NCBI RefSeq assembly: GCF_003217325.1
Contig: NZ_QJTI01000002.1
Location: forward strand, 62,001 to 126,000
Origin: Rhodopseudomonas faecalis
GTDB lineage: Bacteria > Pseudomonadota > Alphaproteobacteria > Rhizobiales > Xanthobacteraceae
DNA length: 64,000 bases
Reading direction: 5' to 3'
The translations under genes and the position numbers were made by a program. The notes beneath the pieces are model-generated. The model saw nothing but the letters and a program-made list of their open reading frames with translations, searched no databases and was not told where the DNA came from. This document shows, piece by piece, positions 18,749 to 28,462 of this stretch (position 1 is its first letter; the number at the start of each line of letters is the position of its first letter).

Positions 18749-19097
18749 TATTTCCTCAGTGCCGGCGTGGTCCTGCGCCCGTGCCATTGTAATTTGATAG
18801 TGGTGTCATTTGGCAGTGGTGTAATTTGACAGTGGTGTAATTTGACAGTGGTGAAATTTGACAGTGGTGCGGTTAGGGGCGGTCGCTGCACTGGAAACGC
18901 AGTTAGCAGTTGCGCTCATAACACCCGTGCCAGCGAGCGACGACTAGTCGGCGATTAGTCAATTGCAGTGATCGCGGTGCGCATCTCCCGGACTAGTAGT
19001 TATGCGAGGTACGTCATTTAACTGATGGTTGAAGAATATATGGTCACTCTGCGTTCAACCAGCAGTTAGGTGCTGCATTTTCCGAGGAGCTCCCGTT
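18749..19097. other. Gene-free stretch holding a tandem repeat
   Basis: No gene recognised. The first third is occupied by the five-copy 16-bp repeat. The remainder is AT-richer than average with scattered short inverted repeats (GACTA/TAGTC near 18940-18960) and ends with the GAGGAG ribosome site of the Cache protein. Confidence 0.5.
18791..18870. repeat. Five-copy 16-bp tandem repeat containing TTGACA
   Basis: Consensus AATTTGACAGTGGTGT. Copies 3, 4 and 5 are identical apart from the last base; copies 1 and 2 carry one or two changes. Each of the last three copies contains TTGACA, the sigma-70 minus-35 consensus. The array lies about 230 bp upstream of the Cache protein gene. Confidence 0.95.
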
Positions 19098-19556
19098 ATG
19101 ATGCGTTCGACCTTGACTTCATTCGCCGCGGTGGCCGCGCTGGCTGTGGCCGGGCCGGCATATGCTGGCGACGGTGCCAGTAAAGATGACGCCGTGGCGA
19201 TGGTGAAAAAGGCGGTGGTGTTCATCAAGGAGCAGGGGCCGGACAAGGCTTATCCCGAGATCAGCAACAGAGCCGGTCAGTTCATTGATCGCGATCTCTA
19301 TGTCGTTGTCTATCAGCTCGACGGCAAGGTGCTGGCCCACGGTGCCAATGAGAAGTTTGTCGGCAAGGATATGATCGAGGCGCAGGACGTCGACGGCAAG
19401 CTCTATGTCAAGGAGCGTGTTGAACTCGCCGCCAAACAGCCGTCGTTCTGGCAGGATTACAAATTCGTCAACCCGGTCAGCAAGAAGGTCGAGCCGAAGC
19501 AGATGTATTGCGAGCGCCTCGACAACAGCGCGGTGTGTGCTGGCGTTTACAAGTAG
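19098..19556 (+). CDS. Secreted single-Cache-domain protein
   Basis: 152 residues with a Sec signal peptide (MMRSTLTSFAAVAALAVAGPAYA) followed by a single Cache (sCache_2-like) domain: EDAV-type helix AVAMVKKAVVFIKEQGPDKAYPEI is cut here, FIDRDLYVVVYQLDGKVLAHG, and a C-terminal WQDYKFVNPVSKK strand with two cysteines. Free periplasmic Cache proteins are often encoded next to chemoreceptors or kinases and may present small organic ligands. It lies 54 bp before the chemoreceptor gene in the same direction, so a shared transcript and a joint sensing role are likely. GAGGAG precedes the ATG. Confidence 0.82.
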   Translation: MMRSTLTSFAAVAALAVAGPAYAGDGASKDDAVAMVKKAVVFIKEQGPDKAYPEISNRAGQFIDRDLYVVVYQLDGKVLAHGANEKFVGKDMIEAQDVDGKLYVKERVELAAKQPSFWQDYKFVNPVSKKVEPKQMYCERLDNSAVCAGVYK

Positions 19557-19610
19557 CGCGCCGCAGGGCCGTTTGGTCCGTCGCCGACGTCTTCCGAAAA
19601 CTGCAGGGTG

Positions 19611-21323
19611 ATGAACATGTTCGGCTGGGTGAAAAACCTCAAGCTGCCATGGAAGGTGCAGTTCGCGCCGACGGTTTTGATCGGCGCGCTGGTCGGCGTC
19701 GGCGTCTACACGCTATATAATCTGCGCACCAACATGGCCGATGCCGAGGCGTTGATTAACGGCCCGATCCGGCAAACGCAGCTGGTTGCCGAACTCGACT
19801 CCACGCTGTGGAAGGCGCACGCCAAGCTGTATCGGTTGGCGGCGATGGCCGCCAATGAGACTGATGATAAGAAAATCAAAGCCGGGATGAATGACGCCAC
19901 CGCCGCGTCCGCGAAGATTCCGGTCGCGCTGCAGGTGATCGAAGCCGCCGCCGATCCCTCCACCGTGAAGCCGGCGCTGCTCGCCAAGCTCAAGGCCGGC
20001 GTTGCCGGATATATGAAGCAGTCGAAAAGCGCGATCGAGATGGCGGACGGCGATCCCGGCTCGGCGATGCTGTTCATCCGAAACGCCGAGCGCCATTTTG
20101 GCGAGATCGATAAGCTGACCGACGAAGTGTTGCTGATCAGCGGCGAGGCCCGCGATCAGGCGATCGCGCGCTCCAACGTGAAGTTGTCGGAGCAGCAATC
20201 GGTGCTGCTTGTGCTGTTGATCGTGGTCGCAATGATGGGCGTCCTGGTGTCGTTCGTGGTCGGCCGCGATATCTCGCGGCCGGTGGTGGCGATGTCGCGG
20301 GCGATGCGAGAACTCGCCGCCGGCAATTTCGACGTGCGGCTGCCCGGGCTTGGCCGCCGCGACGAGGTTGGCCAGATGGCCAAGGCCGTCGAGGAGTTCA
20401 AAGTGCAGGCCCAGGCCAAGGCCGAGCGCGATGTCGCCGAGCGCGAGCAGAAAAGCCGCGAGGCGGCGCAGGCGCGGCGCGCCGAGCTGCATCAGCTCGC
20501 CGACAGCTTTCAGGCGGCGGTCGGCAAGATCATCGAGACGGTGGGCTCGGCGTCGCGCGAACTGGAGGAATCGGCCAAGCTGCTCGCCAATAGTAGCGAT
20601 GCCACCCAGAAGCTGAGTACCATGGTTACCTCGGCGTCCGAGGAAACCTCCGGCAATGTCCAGACCGTGGCCGATGCCACCGAGCAGGTCGCGGCTTCCG
20701 TCAACGAGATCGGCACCCAGGTGCAGTTGTCAGCCAAGATCACGCTGGAGGCCGTCGAGCAGACCGAGAAGACTGACGCGCGCATTGCCAAGCTGGCGGA
20801 TGCCGCCAACCGGATCGGCGACGTCACCGAGATCATCGCCAAGATCGCGGCGCAGACCAATTTGCTGGCGCTGAACGCCACCATCGAATCCGCGCGTGCC
20901 GGCGAGGCCGGGCGCGGCTTCGCTGTGGTGGCGCAGGAAGTAAAGGCACTGGCGGCGCAGACCTCGCAGGCCACCGACGAAATCAGCTCGCAGATCGCCG
21001 GCATTCAGGCCGAGACCCAGGAGTCGGTGCGCGCCATCAAGGAGATCGGCGACACCATCCGCCGGGTGGCGGGCATTGCCGAGCGCATCTCCGGCGCGAT
21101 CGAGACCCAGGGCGGCGCGACCCGCGACATTGCCGTCAATGTGCAGCAGGCCGCGATCGGCACCAGCCAGGTCGCCAACAATATCGGCGATGTGTCGCGC
21201 GGTGCCACCGAGATCGGCGCGGCCTCGACCCAGGTGCTGACCTCAGCGCAACTGTTGTCGCGCGAGAACCAGCGGCTCAGCGAGGAAGTGAACAAGTTCC
21301 TGCACACCGTGCGGGTCGCCTAA
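19611..21323 (+). CDS. Methyl-accepting chemotaxis protein
   Basis: 570-residue chemoreceptor. TM1 at about 15-35, a helical periplasmic ligand region to about 190, TM2 near 195-218 ([21 protein letters not shown] region), HAMP domain ([20 protein letters not shown]), then a long coiled-coil signalling domain with the conserved hairpin tip [20 protein letters not shown] and [15 protein letters not shown], where CheA and CheW bind. It ends without a pentapeptide CheR tether. It follows the secreted Cache protein, which may feed ligands to it. It also precedes the eutB gene by 65 bp, so co-transcription with ethanolamine lyase is possible. Confidence 0.94.
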   Translation: MNMFGWVKNLKLPWKVQFAPTVLIGALVGVGVYTLYNLRTNMADAEALINGPIRQTQLVAELDSTLWKAHAKLYRLAAMAANETDDKKIKAGMNDATAASAKIPVALQVIEAAADPSTVKPALLAKLKAGVAGYMKQSKSAIEMADGDPGSAMLFIRNAERHFGEIDKLTDEVLLISGEARDQAIARSNVKLSEQQSVLLVLLIVVAMMGVLVSFVVGRDISRPVVAMSRAMRELAAGNFDVRLPGLGRRDEVGQMAKAVEEFKVQAQAKAERDVAEREQKSREAAQARRAELHQLADSFQAAVGKIIETVGSASRELEESAKLLANSSDATQKLSTMVTSASEETSGNVQTVADATEQVAASVNEIGTQVQLSAKITLEAVEQTEKTDARIAKLADAANRIGDVTEIIAKIAAQTNLLALNATIESARAGEAGRGFAVVAQEVKALAAQTSQATDEISSQIAGIQAETQESVRAIKEIGDTIRRVAGIAERISGAIETQGGATRDIAVNVQQAAIGTSQVANNIGDVSRGATEIGAASTQVLTSAQLLSRENQRLSEEVNKFLHTVRVA

Positions 21324-21388
21324 CGGCACGTCCTTTGCTACCATGATCCGCAAGGCGCCGGCAGCGGCGCTGCAGGGGCGGGGCGGTC

Positions 21389-22777
21389 ATGGTCTATCGT
21401 CACAGCGTCGGCCAAGTGTCTTACGTGTTCGCGGATCTGCGCGAGCTGCTGGCCAAGGCATCGCCGCTGCGCTCCGGCGATCAGCTCGCTGGCATTGCCG
21501 CTGACAGCACCGAGCAGATGGTGGCGGCCAAGATGGCGCTCGCCGAGCTGCCGCTCCGGCAATTCCTGAACGAAACCGTGATCCCCTATGAGAGCGATGA
21601 GGTCACGCGGCTGATCGTCGATAGCCATGACGCGGCAGCGTTCGCTCAGGTCGCCTCGCTCACCGTTGGCGAATTTCGCGATTGGCTGTTGTCCGATCAG
21701 GCCACGGCGCAGCATTTGGCGCAACTCGCCCCGGGTTTGACGCCAGAAATGGTGGCCGCGGTCAGCAAGCTGATGCGCAATCAGGACCTGATCCTGGTCG
21801 CAAAGAAAATCAACGTCACCACGCGCTTGCGCAACACCATCGGGTTGCCGGGCCGGTTCAGCGTGCGGCTGCAGCCCAACCATCCGTTTGATGACGAGCG
21901 CGCCATTACCGCCTCGATTGTTGATGGACTGCTGCTCGGCTGCGGCGATGCCTGCATCGGCATCAACCCGGCCAGCGATGATCCGGCAACGATCGGCCGG
22001 CTGCTGACGCTGCTCGATGAGCTGATCACACGCTGGCAGATCCCGACCCAGGGCTGCGTGCTGACCCATGTCACCACCACGCTTTCGCTGATCGAGCAGG
22101 GGCTGCCGGTCGATCTGCTGTTTCAGTCGATCGCCGGCACCGAGGCCGGCAATCGCAGTTTTGGCATCGATCTGGCGCTGCTGCGCGAGGCGCATGACGC
22201 CGGCCTGTCGCTAGGGCGCGGCACGGTCGGCGACAATGTCATGTATTTCGAGACCGGGCAGGGCTCGGCACTGTCGGCGGACGCCCATCATGGCGTTGAT
22301 CAGCAGACCTGCGAAGCACGGGCCTATGCGGTGGCGCGGGCGTATGCGCCGCTGCTGGTCAACAGCGTGGTCGGCTTCATCGGTCCGGAGTATCTTGCCG
22401 ATGGCAAGCAGATCATCCGCGCCGGGCTGGAGGATCATTTTTGCGGAAAACTGCTCGGCCTGCCGCACGGCGTCGATATCTGCTACACCAATCACGCCGA
22501 GGCCGATCAGGACGACATGGACGTGCTGCTCACCTGTCTGGCTGCGGCCGGCGTCACTTTCATCATGGGCGTACCGGGCGCCGATGACGTGATGCTGAAC
22601 TACCAATCGACCTCATTCCACGACGCGCTCTATGTGCGCGCGCTGCTGGGCCTGCCGCGTGCGCCCGAATTCGAAACCTGGCTGCGGCACAACGGGATCG
22701 TCAGTGATGATTGGCGGCTCACCAGCCACGATCAGGCGCTGCCTGAGTTTGCATCGCGGCTGCTCGCCCTGCGCTGA
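21389..22777 (+). CDS. eutB: Ethanolamine ammonia-lyase large subunit
   Basis: Catalytic subunit of the adenosylcobalamin-dependent enzyme that splits ethanolamine to acetaldehyde and ammonia. 462 residues, close to E. coli EutB (453). Family segments include GLPGRFSVRLQPNHP, the glutamate-rich barrel strand HVTTTLSLIEQGLPVDLLFQ, IAGTEAGNRSFGIDLALL and YFETGQGSALSADAHHG. The small subunit gene eutC lies further on, separated from eutB by hpnP. No eutA, carboxysome or other eut genes are present, which matches the short eutBC type of alphaproteobacteria. No cobalamin riboswitch is visible in the 65 bp upstream. Confidence 0.95.
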   Translation: MVYRHSVGQVSYVFADLRELLAKASPLRSGDQLAGIAADSTEQMVAAKMALAELPLRQFLNETVIPYESDEVTRLIVDSHDAAAFAQVASLTVGEFRDWLLSDQATAQHLAQLAPGLTPEMVAAVSKLMRNQDLILVAKKINVTTRLRNTIGLPGRFSVRLQPNHPFDDERAITASIVDGLLLGCGDACIGINPASDDPATIGRLLTLLDELITRWQIPTQGCVLTHVTTTLSLIEQGLPVDLLFQSIAGTEAGNRSFGIDLALLREAHDAGLSLGRGTVGDNVMYFETGQGSALSADAHHGVDQQTCEARAYAVARAYAPLLVNSVVGFIGPEYLADGKQIIRAGLEDHFCGKLLGLPHGVDICYTNHAEADQDDMDVLLTCLAAAGVTFIMGVPGADDVMLNYQSTSFHDALYVRALLGLPRAPEFETWLRHNGIVSDDWRLTSHDQALPEFASRLLALR

Positions 22778-22962
22778 CGGCGACGGCGTCATGTCGCGCC
22801 ATAACATTGCCTGACAATCTTGAAGAAATCTGCGCCGGGCTTAGGCTGCGGATGTTGATCGCTGCCGGTTTGCCGGGTGCAAAGCGGGGAACGGTCCGGC
22901 GCCGCTCGGATTACTGTTCTGGGCGTCTGCCGCCGCAATCCCACGCTGCTCGGTTGGGGGTT

Positions 22963-22988
22963 GGAACGCAGAGCCGCCAGCGATCGTT
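22963..22988 (+). promoter_or_regulatory. EcfG-type (general stress response) promoter of hpnP
   Basis: GGAAC at 22963-22967 and CGTT at 22985-22988 are separated by 17 bp, matching the GGAAC-N16/17-CGTT consensus of EcfG-dependent promoters in alphaproteobacteria. Transcription would start about 15 bases before the hpnP ATG, with GGGGAGG close behind. Published work on Rhodopseudomonas palustris TIE-1 reports EcfG control of hpnP, which agrees. Confidence 0.75.
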
Positions 22989-23008
22989 GGGACTGGGGAG
23001 GTACTGCG

Positions 23009-24595
23009 ATGAGAGCTGAAGGCGGGCTGACGGCCCGGCGCATCCTCTGCGTGTTTCCGCGCTACACATCCTCGTTCGGCACCTTCGAGTACGCTTATCC
23101 GCTGACCGACGGCGTGCAGGCCTTCATGCCGCCGCAGGGCATTTTGCTGATTGCGGCCTATCTGCCCGAGAACTGGGACGTCCGCTTTGTTGACGAGAAC
23201 ATCCGGCCGGCGACGGCGGAAGAAATGGCCTGGGCTGATGCCGTGTTCGTCAGCGGTATGCACATCCAGCAGCATCAGATCATCGATATCTGCCAGCGCG
23301 CCCATCAGGCGGGCCGCACCGCCGTGCTCGGCGGTCCCTCGGTCAGCGCCTGTCCCGATCACTATCCGATGTTCGATTATCTGCACATCGGCGAACTCGG
23401 CGACGCCACCGACGATCTCATCCGCCGGCTGGCGCAGGACCCGTCACGCCGGCGCCGGCAGGTGGTGCTGACCACCGAGGACCGGCTCGACATGACGCTG
23501 TTTCCGATCCCGGCCTATGAGCTGGCCGATTGCGGCCGTTATTTTCTCGGCAGCGTGCAATATTCCAGCGGCTGCCCCTATCAATGCGAATTCTGCGACA
23601 TTCCGGGGCTGTATGGCCGCAATCCGCGGCTGAAAACGCCGGAACAGATCATTGCTGAACTCGACCAGATGCTGGCCTGCGGCATCCGCGGTTCGGTCTA
23701 CTTCGTCGATGACAATTTCATCGGTAACCGCAAGGCGACGCTGGAATTGCTGCCGCATCTGGTCGAATGGCAGCAGCGCACCGGCTTTGCAATTCAGCTG
23801 GCCTGTGAGGCGACGCTCAACATCGCCAAGCGCCCGGAAATTCTGACGCTGATGCGTGAGGCCTATTTCACCACGGTGTTTTGCGGCATCGAAACGCCCG
23901 AGCCGGAAGCGCTGCACGCCATGCACAAGGACCACAACATGATGGTCCCGATCCTGGAGGCGATCACCACCGTCAATAGCTACGGCATCGAGGTGGTGTC
24001 CGGCATCATTCTCGGCCTTGATACCGATACGCCCAACACCGGCCGCAATCTCTTGACCTTCATCGAACAGTCGCAAATCCCGCTGCTCACCATCAATCTG
24101 CTGCAGGCGCTGCCGAAAACGCCGCTGTGGGATCGGCTTTCGCGCGAGAACCGGCTGCTGCACGATGAGAGCCGCGAATCCAACGTCAAATTCCTGCGGC
24201 CCTATGACGACGTGGTGATGATGTGGCGGATGTGCATGGCCGAGGCCTATCGGCCAGAGAGGTTGCTGGCGCGGTTCGAGCACCAGATCACGCATACTTA
24301 TATCAACCGGCGCGCGGTGCCGGCGACGCCGCAGCGCGCCTCCAAGGCCAATATCAGGCGCGGCATGACCATGCTGCGCAACATTCTGTGGCAGATCGGG
24401 GTGCGCGGCGATTATCGCCGCGCGTTCTGGGACTATGCCTGGCGGCGATTGCGCCGCGGCGAGATCGAGTATCTGATCAGTTCGATGCTGGTTGCCCATC
24501 ATTTGATCCGTTATGCGCAGCGCGCCTGCGCCGGCCAGGCCAATGCCTCGAATTATTCGCTGCGGCAGCGCGAGCCGCAGATGGCCGCGGAGTGA
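23009..24595 (+). CDS. hpnP: Hopanoid C-2 methylase HpnP (B12-binding radical SAM)
   Basis: Methylates hopanoids at C-2 to give 2-methylhopanoids, using S-adenosylmethionine and cobalamin. 528 residues: N-terminal B12-binding-like domain ([42 protein letters not shown]), then a radical SAM core with the iron-sulfur motif CPYQCEFC near residues 189-196 and [21 protein letters not shown], and the C-terminal DUF4070-type extension. These stretches agree with HpnP of Rhodopseudomonas and Methylobacterium as I know them. It has GGGGAGG before the ATG and an EcfG-type promoter. Its stop is only seven bases before the eutC ATG, so eutC is very likely on the same message. A related non-hopanoid methylase is the main alternative. 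Confidence 0.88.
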   Translation: MRAEGGLTARRILCVFPRYTSSFGTFEYAYPLTDGVQAFMPPQGILLIAAYLPENWDVRFVDENIRPATAEEMAWADAVFVSGMHIQQHQIIDICQRAHQAGRTAVLGGPSVSACPDHYPMFDYLHIGELGDATDDLIRRLAQDPSRRRRQVVLTTEDRLDMTLFPIPAYELADCGRYFLGSVQYSSGCPYQCEFCDIPGLYGRNPRLKTPEQIIAELDQMLACGIRGSVYFVDDNFIGNRKATLELLPHLVEWQQRTGFAIQLACEATLNIAKRPEILTLMREAYFTTVFCGIETPEPEALHAMHKDHNMMVPILEAITTVNSYGIEVVSGIILGLDTDTPNTGRNLLTFIEQSQIPLLTINLLQALPKTPLWDRLSRENRLLHDESRESNVKFLRPYDDVVMMWRMCMAEAYRPERLLARFEHQITHTYINRRAVPATPQRASKANIRRGMTMLRNILWQIGVRGDYRRAFWDYAWRRLRRGEIEYLISSMLVAHHLIRYAQRACAGQANASNYSLRQREPQMAAE

Positions 24596-24602
24596 GCAGG
24601 TC

Positions 24603-25406
24603 ATGACGGAAACCCCGCCCGCGATCACGACGCTGCGCGATCTGCAACGGCTGACGCCGGCGCGGGTCGGCCTTGGCCGCAGCGGTGCCAGTGTGCCGAC
24701 CGCGGCGTGGCTCGGCTTTGCGCTCGACCATGCCCGCGCCCGCGACGCGGTGCACGCACCGTTCGATGAAGTGGCGCTGGCGGCCCAGCTCGGCGAACTC
24801 GGCCTGCGGGTCGATTGCGTGCGCAGCCGCGTCCGCGATCGCCATGACTATCTGGTCCGCCCCGATCTTGGCCGGCAGCTTGATCCGCAGGCGCTGCCAG
24901 GGCTGCAAGACTGTGCCGGGCAGGGCGCCGACGTGGTGCTGGTGGTGGCCGATGGGCTGTCGCCGCAGGCGGTGCAGCAGCGCGTGCCGTCGGTGCTGGC
25001 GGATCTGCTGCCGCGGCTCGCCGCTGCCGGGCTCACGGTCGGCCCTGCCGTGGTGGCGTGTGGTGCCAGAGTAGCACTTGGCGATCAGATCGGCGCGGCG
25101 CTCGGCGCAAGGCTGGTGGTGGTGCTGATCGGCGAACGGCCTGGCCTGTCGGTGCCGGCCAGCCTCGGCGCCTATCTGACCTATGGGCCGCGCCCGGGGC
25201 GCACCGATGCCGAGCGCAATTGCGTCTCCAACATCCACGCGGCCGGCTTGAGCGACCAGCAGGCCGCGCAGCGCATTGCCTGGCTGGTGCGCGAGGCTTT
25301 GGCCCGGCAATTGACCGGCGTCGCGCTCAAAGACGACAGCCTGCTCGAGGCTGCGCCAAGTGTGTCGTTTGATACGGCCGCCGCCCCGCTGCCGCGGCCG
25401 GGCTGA
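24603..25406 (+). CDS. eutC: Ethanolamine ammonia-lyase small subunit
   Basis: Small subunit that helps bind adenosylcobalamin in the EutBC complex. 267 residues. Diagnostic segments are the N-terminal [15 protein letters not shown], then [36 protein letters not shown], and the C-terminal [22 protein letters not shown]. The start follows the hpnP stop by seven bases. The physical gap from eutB (about 1.8 kb, filled by hpnP) is unusual because eutB and eutC are normally adjacent. Confidence 0.95.
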   Translation: MTETPPAITTLRDLQRLTPARVGLGRSGASVPTAAWLGFALDHARARDAVHAPFDEVALAAQLGELGLRVDCVRSRVRDRHDYLVRPDLGRQLDPQALPGLQDCAGQGADVVLVVADGLSPQAVQQRVPSVLADLLPRLAAAGLTVGPAVVACGARVALGDQIGAALGARLVVVLIGERPGLSVPASLGAYLTYGPRPGRTDAERNCVSNIHAAGLSDQQAAQRIAWLVREALARQLTGVALKDDSLLEAAPSVSFDTAAAPLPRPG

Positions 25407-25415
25407 CCCGCGGCA
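25390..25415 (+). terminator. Stem-loop at the end of eutC
   Basis: TGCCGCGG and CCGCGGCA form an 8-bp stem with a 10-base loop spanning the eutC stop codon. No T-tract, so termination here is uncertain. Confidence 0.35.
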
Positions 25416-25600
25416 ACATGTCCTAACGCACCGGGGATGGCGTCTGTGCGTCGCTTGCGGCGGCGGATTCGCTGCTGATAAGGATCGTGCAGCGCCATTT
25501 TCTGATTCATGCTTTGCCGCACGCGCGTGCGATTCGACGCTGTCGTATTGGTGCCGAGAATCGACTGTAAATCAGCCAATCCTCTAGAACTGGACTGTTC

Positions 25601-27973
25601 ATGCTCGATCGGAACGTGAATGACAGCGACATGACCGAATTGCAGCGGCGTCCGGTCAGCATCGCCTTTGGCGTCGAACGGATCGGGCTGATCGCGGTGC
25701 GGGCGCCGATCCTGTCCTGCATCGTGCTGGCCGCGATGGTGATCGCGGCGATCTTCGGCATCCAGCTCATCAAGATCGACGATTCGCTGAGCCAGCTGTT
25801 CCGGTCCGATACCAAGGAGTATCGGCAGTATGAGGAGGTGACGCGGCGCTTCCCGGCCACCGAATTCGACGTGCTGGTGGTGGTCGAAGGTAAAAATCTG
25901 CTGGAGCGTGGCAATCTGGAAAAGCTGCGCGACATGGTCACCGACCTGCAATTGGTCGATGGTACCCGCGGTCTGATATCGCTGTTCTCGGCGCGGCAGG
26001 CGCCGGCGCCCGGCAAGCTGCCGGCGGCGCTGTTCCCGCCAGATCTGCCGGAGGGCGCCGACTACGACGCCTTCATCGAAACGGTGAAGGCCAACGAAAT
26101 CATTCGCGGCAAGCTGCTATCGGAAGACGACACGCTGGCCTTGATCGTGCTGTCGCTGGAGCCTTCGATCGTCGGCAACAACAAGCTGAAAGACACGATC
26201 GGCGAGATCCGCAAGATCATGCATGATGATCTCGACGGCAGCGGGCTATCCAAGCAGCTATCCGGCGTGCCGGTGATGCAGCTCGAAATCCGCAATGCGG
26301 TCGAGCGCGACGGCCTGATCTACAACATCGCCGGTATTTTGGCCGGCTGCATCATCGCGATCGTGTTCTTCCGCCGGGTGTCGTTCATGGTGGTGGCGGC
26401 GTTCCCGCCGCTGCTTGCGATCCTGTTGTCGCTCGGCGTGCTCGGCTGGGCCGGTTTTAGCCTGAACATGTTCCTGAACGTGATGACGCCGCTGATCATG
26501 GTGATCAGCTTTGCCGACTCGATGCAGCTGACCTTTGCGGCGCGCGACCGGCTATTGGCGGGCGAGGACCGTTTTTCGGCGTTCCGGAATGCGGTGCTGG
26601 TGGTCGGCCCGGCCTGCGTGCTGACCCACGCCACCGCCGGCATTTCCTTCATCGCGCTGCAATTCTCCAATTCCGACCTGATCCGCGCCTTTGGCGAGGC
26701 CGGTTTGGTCGCCACCGTGATCGCGCTGATCGCGGTGCTGTCGCTGGTGCCGGTGTTCGGCGTGCTGCTGGTGCGCAACGAACAAGTGTTCGCCGCCAAG
26801 TTCAAGACCGCGGATGCCGGCGTCAATGCGCTGCGCCGGTTCTGTTATTGGATCGCGGTGCGCATGGTCGGCCGGCCCGGGCTCTTTAGCCTGATCGCGG
26901 TGGTATTCGTCGGCACGTTGGGCGTGATCTACGCCAATCTTGAACCGCGCTACCGTCTCGCCGATCAGGTGCCGGACAAGCAGCAGGCGGTCGAGGCCAG
27001 CGGCCGGCTCGACGCCAAGCTGACCGGCGCCAACCCGATCGATATTTTGATCGAGTTCCCGCAAGGCGCGTCGCTCTATTCCGACGAGACCCTGAAAACC
27101 ATCGCCGACGTCCATGCCACGATCGAGAAGCAGGCCGGGGTCGGCAATGTCTGGTCGCTGGAGACGCTGCGGCGCTGGCTGGCGGAAAAGGCCGGCTCGT
27201 CCGACGTCGCCACCCTGAAGGAATATGTCGACGTCATCCCCGAACATCTGGTGCGGCGCTTCATCTCCGCCGATCAGACCGCGGTGGTGATTTCCGGGCG
27301 GGTGCCCGATCTCGACTCCAGCGAGATTTTGCCGGTGGTGGAAAAGCTCGACGGCGCGCTCGACGGCGTGCGCCGCCAGCACCCCGGCTATGAGATCGCG
27401 GTCACCGGACTGTCGGCGATCGCGGCGCGCAACAGCGCCAGCATGATCGACAAGCTGAACCGCGGCCTGACCATCGAATTCGTGCTGGTGGCGGTGTTCA
27501 TGGGGCTGGCGTTCCGGTCGTTCGTGGTGCTGTTCGCCAGCATCCTGCCCGGCATCTTTCCGGTGGTGCTGTCCGGCACCGTGCTATGGGCGCTCGGCGA
27601 GGGGCTGCAATTTGCCAGCGTGGTGGCGCTCACGGTGTCGTTCGGGCTCGGGCTCAGCGCCACCATTCACTTCCTCAACCGCTTGCGGCTGGAGAACCGC
27701 CCCGGGGTCGATGCCGCCTATGCGGTGGAACGCGCCACCGTGCTGGTCGGTCCGGCGCTGATCCTGACCACGGTGGTGCTGGCCTGCGGCCTGGTGGTGA
27801 CGGTGTTTTCCGATCTGCCGTCGCTGCGGCTGTTCGGCTGGCTCAGCGCCTTTGCCATGGTGGCGGCGCTGATCGCCGACCTGTTCATCCTGCGGCCGAC
27901 CGCGATGTTCCTGCTCAACCTGTCGCAGCGGCTGCGCGGGCTGACCCGTCGCCGCGCCAAGCCGGCCGAGTAG
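25601..27973 (+). CDS. RND/MMPL-family transporter (HAE3 type)
   Basis: 790-residue inner-membrane protein built as two similar halves, each with one TM helix, a large periplasmic loop and five further TM helices. First half: IVLAAMVIAAIFGIQLIKI, then FLNVMTPLIMVISFADSMQL with acidic residues typical of proton-coupled RND pumps; second half repeats the plan (AYAVERATVLVGPALILTT). This is the HAE3/MMPL group to which HpnN belongs. It is a paralogue of the hpnN product in the same window and follows eutC by 194 bp. A lipid or hydrophobic substrate is inferred, possibly hopanoid-related. A second ATG ten codons in is an alternative start. Confidence 0.88.
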   Translation: MLDRNVNDSDMTELQRRPVSIAFGVERIGLIAVRAPILSCIVLAAMVIAAIFGIQLIKIDDSLSQLFRSDTKEYRQYEEVTRRFPATEFDVLVVVEGKNLLERGNLEKLRDMVTDLQLVDGTRGLISLFSARQAPAPGKLPAALFPPDLPEGADYDAFIETVKANEIIRGKLLSEDDTLALIVLSLEPSIVGNNKLKDTIGEIRKIMHDDLDGSGLSKQLSGVPVMQLEIRNAVERDGLIYNIAGILAGCIIAIVFFRRVSFMVVAAFPPLLAILLSLGVLGWAGFSLNMFLNVMTPLIMVISFADSMQLTFAARDRLLAGEDRFSAFRNAVLVVGPACVLTHATAGISFIALQFSNSDLIRAFGEAGLVATVIALIAVLSLVPVFGVLLVRNEQVFAAKFKTADAGVNALRRFCYWIAVRMVGRPGLFSLIAVVFVGTLGVIYANLEPRYRLADQVPDKQQAVEASGRLDAKLTGANPIDILIEFPQGASLYSDETLKTIADVHATIEKQAGVGNVWSLETLRRWLAEKAGSSDVATLKEYVDVIPEHLVRRFISADQTAVVISGRVPDLDSSEILPVVEKLDGALDGVRRQHPGYEIAVTGLSAIAARNSASMIDKLNRGLTIEFVLVAVFMGLAFRSFVVLFASILPGIFPVVLSGTVLWALGEGLQFASVVALTVSFGLGLSATIHFLNRLRLENRPGVDAAYAVERATVLVGPALILTTVVLACGLVVTVFSDLPSLRLFGWLSAFAMVAALIADLFILRPTAMFLLNLSQRLRGLTRRRAKPAE

Positions 27974-27983
27974 TGCTGCGGTA

Positions 27984-28001
27984 GCGCGGCACTGGCCGCG
28001 C
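27984..28001 (+). terminator. Stem-loop after the MMPL transporter gene
   Basis: GCGCGGC and GCCGCGC pair as a 7-bp stem with a 4-base ACTG loop eleven bases after the stop codon. There is no T-tract. Confidence 0.4.
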
Positions 28002-28111
28002 GGCCGTCGTTCACGAAGCGCCAACCACGACCAGCGCTAGCTCGTCGCCGGCAACGCTCTATTCACAGGCCGGCCTCATCGTTGCCTCAATCATAAGGAG
28101 GCGCGAAACCT

Positions 28112-28384
28112 ATGTTGCATCCGAAATACGTGCTGTTGGTGGGACTATCACTACTCGCTCTGCCGGTTGCGTCCGACGCGTATTACCGCGGCGGCGCTCC
28201 GGTGGACGATGTCAGCCCCTGGGTCGTTCGTTCCGACCTGTTGCCGGACAATCTGCGGATGATTGAGCAGGGCAGCGCCGCGGCCCGGATCGGCGACAGC
28301 TTTGCGCTGTTCGCGCCGGCCGCCAATGCCCGAGATCACGAAGCGGCCCGAGCCTTGCTACGCGCGGCCAAGCCGCGGGCGTGA
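28112..28384 (+). CDS. Small secreted protein of unknown function
   Basis: 90 residues with an N-terminal signal peptide (YVLLVGLSLLALPVASDA, cleavage after SDA). The mature part of about 65 residues contains YYRGGAPVDDVSPWVVRSDL and no cysteines. A strong AAGGAGG ribosome site lies ten bases upstream. No recognised family and no operon partner; convergent with the trehalose synthase gene. Confidence 0.65.
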   Translation: MLHPKYVLLVGLSLLALPVASDAYYRGGAPVDDVSPWVVRSDLLPDNLRMIEQGSAAARIGDSFALFAPAANARDHEAARALLRAAKPRA

Positions 28385-28462
28385 TCGTCCAACTGCTCGT
28401 CTGGCGGAAGTGATCATTGGCGCCGGGAGCGGGCGCTGACCACGTGCTCGTCCCAGCCTGTA

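Noticed and set aside
18791-18870. CRISPR or plasmid origin iterons
   Set aside because: There are no spacers, the units are directly abutted, and no replication gene is nearby. Kept only as a tandem repeat.
21324-21388. Cobalamin riboswitch upstream of eutB
   Set aside because: The gap after the chemoreceptor gene is only 65 bp, too short for the aptamer, and no B12-box-like sequence is visible.
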